DNA of 64,000 bases, from positions 140,005,748-140,069,747 of the forward strand of contig CM035423.1 of the NCBI GenBank assembly GCA_020310875.1, given 5' to 3'. The first letter of the stretch is position 1, and the number at the start of each line of letters is the position of its first letter. The notes beneath the pieces were generated by a model. The model made no database searches. It saw nothing but the letters and a program-made list of their open reading frames with translations, and had not been told where the DNA came from. Below, piece by piece: positions 54,501 through 60,905 of this stretch. The stretch comes from Ceratopteris richardii (Eukaryota > Streptophyta > Polypodiopsida > Polypodiales > Pteridaceae). Both the position numbers and the translations under genes were made by a program.

Positions 54501-55443
54501 TGAATATGAGGTAACCATTCAATTGGCTTTAGGATACATCTCGGCCAGGATAGGACCTCGTGAAGTATATAGTTTGCTAGACGAACGACCACCCAAAGCT
54601 GCTATTATAGAGCCAGAAGTTCATCCTAATGAACAAAGTCATGGTTGTATGTTCAATAGCACTAGAGAAACCCCATCGCCCAGTACTTCATGTGAAAATA
54701 ATGTGAGTCCTGTGTGCATTCCATCCTTGAGTATAGAGAGTCACAAGAGTGCACAAGAACATGAAATCAAACACAGAGAACCACAAGGCACAAGAGAGAC
54801 TATTCCCTTGCAAGACGTGAAGTCTACACCCGTGAAAGTGTACCCCATTCCACATTCTACACGAGCTTGGATAAGAAAGGACCAAAAGAAGGCCTATCTT
54901 CAGCAACAGAAAAGTCTTCAACAGCAGCGTGAGCAATGGCATAAGAAGACAAAGAATTTCGAACACTACAGGCAACCACGACTCAAGAGCATATGGATCC
55001 CAAGGAAACTGATGACTGCACAACCTGATCGGACAAAGATTTGGATCCCAAAGTCATGTACCCAAAGGACGACCATCCCAAACAAGGAACATCCTCAGAA
55101 GAGTTATCATACTCAACAGGGTCAACAGACACATCAGACGAGAAAAAAAACATATTGGAGGAAGAAGGAATCTCCAAATGCAATACAAACCGACTTGAGA
55201 TTCACAAAACAAAATCAGCAGACATACTACAAAAGACGAACCACATTCATCAAAAAGGTGGAGAATACAGTACAGTACTCCCAAGTGAAGCAAATATGGG
55301 TGCCGAAAGACAAGACAACCTGCATACATCGAGCAACTATTTCCAATTGCACACATGAGGAGTTGCCAAGATCCAGAGTATGCATGATAGGGCCACATTA
55401 CAAGGCCAAGCATTCGGCACATCCTTCTTCTACTTTCGGATAG
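48517..55443 (+). CDS. pol: Pol polyprotein, element E (two protease-like domains, doubled IN zinc module)
   Basis: 2,308 residues, intact; the frame is open from 48469, so the knuckle CYRCGGDHYIREC (48475 on) lies before the first Met. A further knuckle CSDCGKEHLFRDC starts at residue 15. Protease 1 has LDSGAG at 444-449. RT has FGLTNAPATFQ and YVDD at 1001-1004; RNase H has HVDAS near 1147. Two tandem zinc modules lie at about 1352-1395 (AH...THL...CQIC) and 1479-1522 (AH...GGH...CETC). Integrase catalytic D1549, D1611, E1647 give D,D35E spacing. A GDLVLVYT domain, a charged helix, and then a second aspartic-protease-like domain follow: DTGA at 1919-1922, IGIGGK, LGQDW. The tail of about 260 residues is basic, Q-rich and repeats W-[IV]-[PR]-K four times. 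No chromodomain is seen. Confidence 0.93.
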   Translation: MPNPPPPQRNWEGYCSDCGKEHLFRDCPKNPNKVTSNVQINVIEVIESSGSDKEYTIPLKAITRAKARENPDKTEENNQSDKEGNTPIPHRVEDSEEPEKSIASKRSQRWKQRRDRIKEKKLLQKKENEKSKLEPMKEPKVEEENQKENKREEVGSVLADPMPEDLAMWIQAYKARIKAGPTIERHEREYPRGDLEKERLEICKKLIEVAQQTLEKPASPLPNNRICEEKFQECLNNLGKPNVNGPLGDELGIERKEGSIVPETEGDWTKDLWARVQEDKWKKVEGMEPPFEELKAENEIEDSIPELNSEEIFPTDASDKEAEDDVKELPNYTGEYEHNSELYRIPSIQRRETNPSVQTSEIIQRLREVKIPCTLTFEELLKVKPHLKEKLINHWEVKEEKKEVDDEVKTVRIPVDKVGDFSEGDEGNTCLPITYRGYTTKAILDSGAGVGIATKEIWEKWGKPALRPTRMKIQMADGHTERPLGLLERVVFTTCGVEFEHTLAICHFERPSNYEMILGRPFMRQLKVVQDWGKDAVYLQHAGVTTRINLHTYAYQDVPPLQWNQIHKEEDDQSIHSAGSSDQSWMNEDTHLWICQAAKKEEERRKSWQQKQGVERSVQDPAYMPQVFPDEEFEPHGWMEILATLDVCVNEEVVTMNECIDEEGYDISLYMVVLQEAEEGEVIEKEWKEDYESIEMEPEPMDLGISTNNMDITANEQHKDLTQKGELEVERELEDEDNKLQDQFEVPAHFKKYEVEERKIAIQMPKREAQPGIAYDNKEQTKKIVVTMEGGEERCTFIGQDVSEEEERELIQLIREYRDVFAWTYKDLKGVDPSICAHRIPMTSEAKPSKQRPYTYNEVYSAKIKEEIDKLLDAGFIYEIEHTEWVSPLVVVPKKNGKLRVCINLKKVNAATIRDSYPLPITDHLLERVAGKEVYSFLDGFSGYNQVAIATEDQHKTAFATEWGVYAFRVMPFGLTNAPATFQRLMCHVFKEFLKKSMEVYVDDLCTYSHQRPDHIPELRKIFNKCRQYRVCLNPEKCVFMVRQGKILGHIVSRNGISTDEDKIKVILDLPRPKNIKEVQAFMGHCGYYRRFIHMYAIIAKPLYGLLTQFTWTDECEKAFNELKKRLSTAPILKSPNWNKPFHIHVDASNYAIGCILAQPADEGKLDHPIAYASRQLNQAERNYTTTEREGLGMVYAVKKFRHYLLANKFKFFIDHQALLYLVNKPCSTGRLVRWFLLLMEFDFEVIVKKGNTHVRADHLSRLKHGEPPSGVPDDLPDTYLFNLEVCPQWAEKLIPILTHGPKDGITPNRKQDLWRTKNLHIIAGSLYHQESSGLLMRCVEEDEQKMWLQKAHINQWNTHLNATGTWQTLKRFGIYWPTMQRDAHHYVSTCQICQEQIPDENSTLCYSTIAPRWSMPLVKFLKTREYPDGATLARKRALEEQSKDYVILGKQLFKRGKDNQLRLCIHENEYLSVLEMAHAGAAGGHFSADRTVKMILFAGLWWPTLHMDAETYVRSCETCQRAKYPIRRDDMPLRPMVCARAFTKWGIDFIGPINPPAKGSHAEYIIVATDYLTKWVEAKATRKNDAQTTAKFLFEHIFTRFGLPIEIVSDRGTHFLNEVIESLMNEFLVIHKKSAPYHPQANGQAESSNKVLCTILTKIVNNGRSDWDKQLHHAIWAFRVAYKTAIGTTPFNLVYGQNAILPIDFLVPTLKVAQQYEWNGHELSQQLDQIEKLHETRLQAVAGIYATKRRQKAYYDAHIKDKGLKEGDLVLVYTLKQHAKKLQKRGYGPMIINRISTSGAVNLATLDGDILPNYISGCRVKRFMKPLTDQMLARLLGAQSRKKEEERIREEARQEALERIRKRKEWMRERDERYRVGEELIPMANFRATENSGQQRRQPYLNLGAGRKEFHLVDALIDTGAAMSCIRYSLSQRLKEEIRPSKAQLIGIGGKVTQCIGEITLPLHMGNNRMEQRLLVCQDQDLLEDVVLGQDWIYEYEVTIQLALGYISARIGPREVYSLLDERPPKAAIIEPEVHPNEQSHGCMFNSTRETPSPSTSCENNVSPVCIPSLSIESHKSAQEHEIKHREPQGTRETIPLQDVKSTPVKVYPIPHSTRAWIRKDQKKAYLQQQKSLQQQREQWHKKTKNFEHYRQPRLKSIWIPRKLMTAQPDRTKIWIPKSCTQRTTIPNKEHPQKSYHTQQGQQTHQTRKKTYWRKKESPNAIQTDLRFTKQNQQTYYKRRTTFIKKVENTVQYSQVKQIWVPKDKTTCIHRATISNCTHEELPRSRVCMIGPHYKAKHSAHPSSTFG

Positions 55444-55535
55444 TCAGGCACATTTTCCCTTTGGAAATAGGAGAGCACTTGTACATACTTAAAATATTAC
55501 TCCAAAAAAATTTTTCAATAACCGCTTCGGCTATG

Positions 55536-55561
55536 TACTAACTTTTATGTTTCCTTTTCAG
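55536..55561 (+). promoter_or_regulatory. Candidate splice acceptor before ORF3, element E
   Basis: A perfect TACTAAC branch-point consensus (55536-55542) is followed 20 bases later by TTTCCTTTTCAG ending at 55561. This lies about 120 bases after the pol stop and 160 before the ORF3 start. Element A has a similar site at the matching place. It supports, but does not prove, spliced expression of ORF3. A second CAG directly precedes the ORF3 ATG (55722-55724). Confidence 0.6.
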
Positions 55562-55724
55562 CAAAAAACTATAAAAATACATGAAAAATTCAGGTATTAC
55601 CTTTCTCACACCCACAGGAAAGGGACGGCACCATGCACTCGGAACTTCATCGAATTATTGATCAACATATGGAGGAGGATTTCTGAAAAAAAACATATGG
55701 ATACTAATTCATCCTCTATATTGA

Positions 55725-58700
55725 GTGCAGATGACATCTTCTGACTCAGAAGCTACACAGCAGGAAGAGGAACTACTTCTTCCATTGGGGTCAATAACCA
55801 AGATCAGAGGGCATTGGTTTCGAGATGACCAACCTATCTCGGAACTTCTCTTTATGGCAACTATCAAGATTATGGACAGGGACCACTATTTCCCTATCAT
55901 GTCACAGGATTTCAAGACCATAATACAAGGGTTACCACACATCGAGGAAGTATGGACTCAAGCTGGCATTGAAGCATTTTTGAAAATACCTATATGCGTA
56001 CCCGACTTCCAAAGGTGTACACAGGTAATGAATACCATGCAGCCGGCTGCTACAAAGATTTCAGTTCCAGAAGCAAAGGTTTTGGACAAGGTAGGCACAT
56101 GGACGACAATTCAATTCACTCATGAATTGATCAATAAAGCCTTTGGATGGAATCAAGAAGGCATTACTAATGTCAAAGAAGAATGCCATGACCCCAAGAA
56201 AAGATCTTTCCTGGAGATCAACAGAATTGATATTGAAGATGCAGTACGTTTGGTACACCAACACTTTTGTTTTCCTGGCATGAACAGATACACTGCACCT
56301 CAGAAGATAATAGTTCAGTTACTCTCCCATGCCATGCGACAGATAGGAAACAAAGTGAATCTCACAGGCTACGTACAAGAGCGATTGTTTGAAGCTCAGA
56401 AGAAATGGGGGCAAAAGAAGTTCCTGAACGGTGGTTCAGCTTTGACCTTATTGATATATGAAGCCCTAGACATGAGACACTGCTTACGAGAGATGCCGAC
56501 AGCAGAAGGGCTAGCAAGGTATGCAAAATCCGCTTCGGTCCCTAAAAAGAAGAAAGCAGCAGTTGTGGTTGAAGAGGCTGGCACCAGCACACAGAAACCC
56601 ATGAGGGGCACGAAACGCTTGCGAGAAGAGGAGGCCCAAGCAACACCTCAGTCTAAGAGAACGCATCTCTTGCCTAAGATCACGTCGACTCCAATGCCGA
56701 TTTCAAAAAGAGACTTGTCAGCCGCCCTAGAACAAACACACCAGTATATGCAAGGGCAAGTGAATCTAAATGTCCAAGGACATCATTATAGACAAGCAAG
56801 TCAAGTTCAGCAACAACAGAGTACAGAAAAGACTCCGAGACAACATGGAAGATATCAAGAATTGGGCATTGATGACTCTAGTACGAATACGGAATCCAGT
56901 CCTGAGAAAGACACGCTAGATACCGATATCAGGACGGAAACTTATGAAGAAGAAGGACCAGAAGTCAATCAAATGGAAGTGACACCGGACAACCAAAAGG
57001 AAAAAGAAAAGAAGGTGGATGATGATCAGGAACAGGAGCACGTCATTCAATTGAATGACAATACAAAAATCAGCATCAAGGAACATACGACTACTGGGGT
57101 TACACATGTCAATGCACCAATTAAAGAGGAAGAACAAACCCCAAAGAATAAGGAAACTGGAGAGCTCCAACAAGAAAAACAAACCATAATCGAAGTACCT
57201 GATGACACACCTCAAGGACAGGATGCAAACATGGTGGCTGAGCCAAGGATCCAGCTTCAGATCAGGCAGCCCCATGATACCACCTTACACATTGCTCAAG
57301 GCAAAGACGTAACTACTGGCGAAGAACCAACAATACCTAAAACATGGCTCAATGTGGATGTGACTCAACTGAAGCCTGTGGTAAAGCAAATGATCCAGAC
57401 AGCCATGGATACGCAACAACAAATGATGGACATAGATGCAGACTATGACAAAGCCATGCAAGAAAAGAATCAGTTTCAAGTTATGAGTGAACAGTTGTCT
57501 GCACAACTAATTCAGGTACAAAAAGACATAGCCACCAAAAACACTGAGCTGTTAGAAATACGAACACAATATGAATCATTAAGCACTCAGCATCACCAAC
57601 TGCAAAAACAGCTCGAGGATCTACAGAAAGTATATGATGCTACTGCAGCAGAAAAAGACAGAATGAAGACCAGAAGCACTCTACTAGAAACACAACTGAA
57701 GTTATATCTGGATGAGAATGATACGTTACGCAACAGAAATAAAGAGTTGATGAAATCATTGTTATATGACCAACCAATAAAGCAACAGGAATCAACCGAA
57801 GGCAAAGAAAATGAATTAAGAGATCAACTCGCACAATATGAAGCTTTGCTAAAACAAGAGCGCTCGGTAAGAGAAGAAGCAGAACTTAAGCACAATCAGG
57901 AAATAAGCGAGCTCAAAAGGCAGCTGAATTCAGCACAGGCCAAACTGGTACAGAGCTACAGTGAAAACATGGATCACGTAGCTGACATAGGTAAGGAGCT
58001 CCTAGCCACCAAAGAAAAACTCGGGGAAGCCATACAAAAGCTAAAGGAAAAAGATGACTGCATTGAAGAGCTAAAAAATCAGCAGAAAGGCAAAGAACCG
58101 ATCGGGACATCAGTAGTGCCAGAAAAAGAACATCCTACTGACGAGGTAGAGGTAAGCCCTCTATCTCAACCGATCTATCATTCTCCAATACATGAGCAAA
58201 TGGCGGATATGCATGATGATCATCCAATGCCATACACTGCAGAAATAAGTCAGAAGGAACGGGCACTAGTGGTGTCCCGATTGACGGAAAATTTTGAGAA
58301 TGAAGTCATCAAGGTCATGAAGGAAGCCAAAATCAAAGGTAAAGACTTGGAAAAGATCATCAAGCCTTTCAACGTTCCATATGGACTGTTGAAAGAGAAA
58401 ACAAGGCAATATATAAAGAAAATTACACACAAAAGTCCAGATGAGCAGCTCAATTTCAAGAATGACACATTCATATACACTCAAGCAGAGTTCAAAGCTG
58501 CACAGCCGGTGTGGAGGAGAAAATTTTTGGAGAAACATCCCACACTAAGAGTACACTGGCAAGCCGCACCTTACTTATTACAGGTAAACCCTTCGTTTTG
58601 TCCAATACCACGAAGAAGGGATACGAAAGAATTTTTGGATTTACAACGCAGCGGCACTATTAATAAACAGTGGCTAAACTATCCGATGTTACCTAGCCCG

Positions 58701-59330
58701 CCACATAACTATTTGCCAACAGAGGATTACATGATCAAAACAATAGAATTTTGGCTACAAAACTATGCGACAGTACCAGACTTAGCAGTTAAGATGACAA
58801 ATAAAATACTTAGTATGCTACTTACAGTTTTGAAGGTCTTCAAACATGCAGCGTATACATTTCTGAACTTCATCGGCATTAATCAAGGCACAGATATACT
58901 TATTTTTGATCTATCAGTAATGCCGAGCCGCCCCACAATAATGGCATATTATTCTAGACTCATGTTTTTGCCAAGCTCGTATATGCAGACATTCGAAGAA
59001 GCATTTTTTACAGGCTTTTTTGAAATAGATTCAGAGATATTTTTGAAGATGTCATCTAATCTGAATGCCAGACTGGTGGCATACGAATTAAGCTTCTTCG
59101 CAGATCACCGACAACCGCCCAACGATGGAGTAAAAGCTGAACAATGGAAACAAATCATGATACGTGAAGCCAATCTGCTAAATGATACAGAGCAACAAGT
59201 ATACAGAACATATGCCCGGCGCTTATCAAAGCCTGTCGGGGACGACAGAGTTCAGGAGGGGGGCAGTGTTGAGGGCGAGACGAGTAAGAAGAGGAAAAAA
59301 AGAAAGCAACGAAAGAAACAGCTTCATTAA
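55725..59330 (+). CDS. Third ORF of element E (ORF3), function unknown
   Basis: 1,201 residues, uninterrupted, with a stop just upstream in frame, so ATG 55725 is the likely start. The N-terminal domain (about 25-275) has IRGHWFRDD, VWTQAGIEAFLKIP, VPDFQRC and GGSALTLLIYEAL and aligns with A ORF3. It loosely recalls the plant transposon-associated domains encoded by extra ORFs of Athila/Tat-like elements, a weak inference. An acidic/Q-rich linker and a long coiled coil (about 548-790; LEIRTQYESL, LQKQLEDLQKVYD) follow. The conserved C-terminal domain (about 930-1130) has WRRKFLEKHP, PRRR and QWLNYP. A lysine/arginine-rich tail (RKKRKQRKKQ) ends the protein. No signal peptide or transmembrane segment is seen, so a membrane envelope protein is unlikely. 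It could be a structural, RNP or nuclear-targeting factor. Confidence 0.85.
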   Translation: MQMTSSDSEATQQEEELLLPLGSITKIRGHWFRDDQPISELLFMATIKIMDRDHYFPIMSQDFKTIIQGLPHIEEVWTQAGIEAFLKIPICVPDFQRCTQVMNTMQPAATKISVPEAKVLDKVGTWTTIQFTHELINKAFGWNQEGITNVKEECHDPKKRSFLEINRIDIEDAVRLVHQHFCFPGMNRYTAPQKIIVQLLSHAMRQIGNKVNLTGYVQERLFEAQKKWGQKKFLNGGSALTLLIYEALDMRHCLREMPTAEGLARYAKSASVPKKKKAAVVVEEAGTSTQKPMRGTKRLREEEAQATPQSKRTHLLPKITSTPMPISKRDLSAALEQTHQYMQGQVNLNVQGHHYRQASQVQQQQSTEKTPRQHGRYQELGIDDSSTNTESSPEKDTLDTDIRTETYEEEGPEVNQMEVTPDNQKEKEKKVDDDQEQEHVIQLNDNTKISIKEHTTTGVTHVNAPIKEEEQTPKNKETGELQQEKQTIIEVPDDTPQGQDANMVAEPRIQLQIRQPHDTTLHIAQGKDVTTGEEPTIPKTWLNVDVTQLKPVVKQMIQTAMDTQQQMMDIDADYDKAMQEKNQFQVMSEQLSAQLIQVQKDIATKNTELLEIRTQYESLSTQHHQLQKQLEDLQKVYDATAAEKDRMKTRSTLLETQLKLYLDENDTLRNRNKELMKSLLYDQPIKQQESTEGKENELRDQLAQYEALLKQERSVREEAELKHNQEISELKRQLNSAQAKLVQSYSENMDHVADIGKELLATKEKLGEAIQKLKEKDDCIEELKNQQKGKEPIGTSVVPEKEHPTDEVEVSPLSQPIYHSPIHEQMADMHDDHPMPYTAEISQKERALVVSRLTENFENEVIKVMKEAKIKGKDLEKIIKPFNVPYGLLKEKTRQYIKKITHKSPDEQLNFKNDTFIYTQAEFKAAQPVWRRKFLEKHPTLRVHWQAAPYLLQVNPSFCPIPRRRDTKEFLDLQRSGTINKQWLNYPMLPSPPHNYLPTEDYMIKTIEFWLQNYATVPDLAVKMTNKILSMLLTVLKVFKHAAYTFLNFIGINQGTDILIFDLSVMPSRPTIMAYYSRLMFLPSSYMQTFEEAFFTGFFEIDSEIFLKMSSNLNARLVAYELSFFADHRQPPNDGVKAEQWKQIMIREANLLNDTEQQVYRTYARRLSKPVGDDRVQEGGSVEGETSKKRKKRKQRKKQLH

Positions 59331-59753
59331 AAGGCAAATTTGAAGATAGACAAATGTAAAGATACATCTCTGCAGGAAGCCCCGCAGGGGCGCAACACCC
59401 ATCTCTGCACAGAGCCCCGCAGGGGCACGCACCAGGCTACAAAGCTAAACCCCGGGGTCCAGAGGAGTGGATTTTTCAAACATCAGAGTAGGACCAAAAG
59501 TTAGAAAGGGGTAGAGGCTGAAAAGTTGAAGAGGGTGACTAAGAATAGCACATTCCTAGTCACTGGTGGCGTGCGTGGCAACCCAAGTCAACAGGCAAGA
59601 CAACTACATCAGGCTCTCGAGTAGTAGAGCTTGAATCAAGAAGGCCATCGAATCTGCATGTCTGTTTAACTGCAGACAATACTGACCACAGGGCGCATGC
59701 GCGAAGCAAAGTCTGTCAAAGGAAGCAAAGTCTGTCAAGGGACGACAGAGGCG
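59331..59753 (+). other. 3' untranslated region of element E with hairpins and direct repeats
   Basis: Non-coding. Two copies of the hairpin GCCCCGCAGGGGC (59379-59391 and 59414-59426) lie in a tandem duplication of about 35 bp. A separate short direct repeat, AGCAAAGTCTGTCAA, occurs twice near 59704-59740. Confidence 0.7.
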
Positions 59754-59766
59754 AAGAGGGGGAGAG
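59754..59766 (+). promoter_or_regulatory. Polypurine tract, element E
   Basis: AAGAGGGGGAGAG directly before the 3' LTR. Confidence 0.88.
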
Positions 59767-60661
59767 TGTTGCAGAGCCAAAGAGCGCACAAAGCAGAGAA
59801 AAAAGACGGGCCCCAAAATTTTTCCGATTTGGACCACATATTTTTGTAACATATCCATTTTTCTAATATATTTCCCTTTGTAAAGGCACTAGAGGAGTCC
59901 TCTAGATGCATTCCCACAGAAGAATAGAAGCTTACCCATGTAAAATAGTAGGAAATTAGCTCTTAGTGAATAAAGTGCCGGTCACTTGTGTGAAAGGACC
60001 ATTTTTTAGGGCACTAGTATATAAGTCAAATGTGACTCTTTGTAGAAGACTTTTTGCCATTGTGAGAAGAGAGAGCACAGAAATTCGAATTTGTGTCTTC
60101 TTCCCTCTTCATCTTCTTCTTCGAGAGCTGGTATGCATGTGTATTGCTTGGAAAGAGTGCTTGTGAGTGTGATCTATCCTTGAGAGTGTTTCTTTGCTGT
60201 AGGAAAGGTGTGTGCGAGTTGTAGGAAGTGCTGAAGCGTAGGAAAGTATTTTCGCGATTCAGTATTCCTGTCATAACTTGAAGTAGGAGCGTCGGAATTG
60301 AGTTAAACCACTGCCATTGGATGCGTCTTCTCGAGAGCTTCGAAACGCATATGCTATTCGCTATGTTTGGAGCTCGGAGCTAGGAGAAAAGTCCAAAATA
60401 CTGACGGCTGCTGCACCAAGTATCGTTTCGTCTTGACCTACAGTTGAAGCTTGTTAGGATAAGTGATTTCCTCATTTTCATTCTTGAGTAGTTCATTTGC
60501 ATTGACCATTATGCGATTGCATGTCTTCATACACTCGGCTAGGTTAGTATACTCTTCGGATTGATAAATTAAAAGCGTGTATCCCCACTATATGCACTTG
60601 TGAGGGGATTGAGGTACAGTCTCTTTCTCCGCAAGTCCCTAAGTTGAAGCTTAGGTCAACA
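59767..60661 (+). repeat. 3' LTR of element E
   Basis: 895 bp, same ends as the 5' copy and about 99% identical by eye. Dyad CTAGAGGAGTCCTCTAG at 59889-59905. Confidence 0.95.
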
Positions 60662-60880
60662 ATAGAGTGTTGCAATTGTCTTGTATTTTACATATGTGAC
60701 CAGGATCCTTGACTCCCATTGCTCCATATTTTCAAGCATGTGGCATAGCTGCGGGCTGATGGCCAATGGCTTGAACATGATGGAGGATGGGGTGGATGAA
60801 AGGAGAGTCATTCTTGGGCCTTCCTTCTTGCTTCCATGCAAGGTGGTGTGGGTCTTGGCTCCCAAGGGCATACTACAACA
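60662..60880 (+). repeat. LTR of element F, second part
   Basis: Continuation of 43443-43713 after removal of E; ends ACTACAACA seven bases before the PBS. Total LTR length would be about 485 bp. The boundary is inferred from the PBS spacing seen in E and A. Confidence 0.6.
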
Positions 60881-60887
60881 ACAAATT

Positions 60888-60905
60888 TGGTGCCGTTGCC
60901 GGGGA
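60888..60905 (+). promoter_or_regulatory. Primer-binding site (tRNA-Asp type), element F
   Basis: TGGTGCCGTTGCCGGGGA, one transition from the exact tRNA-Asp site. A donor-like ATGTGGTAAGA follows near 60938-60948, as in A and E. Confidence 0.8.

Larger units (their letters stand above)
43714..60661 (+). mobile_element. Ty3/Gypsy element E, nearly complete and young (16.9 kb)
   Basis: Two 895-bp LTRs (43714-44608 and 59767-60661) differ at only about five positions by eye. Flanks are GTAGA (43709-43713) and ATAGA (60662-60666), a 5-bp target duplication with one mismatch. It has PBS, donor-like site, leader array, gag, pol, third ORF and polypurine tract. Apart from one TGA between gag and pol, all three genes are open. 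Gene order and domain set match element A although the LTR, leader and much of the protein sequence differ, so they are sister families. Confidence 0.95.

Noticed and set aside
55725..59330. Envelope glycoprotein
   Set aside because: Position fits env, but no signal peptide, transmembrane segment or cysteine-rich ectodomain is seen, and the protein is hydrophilic with a coiled coil.
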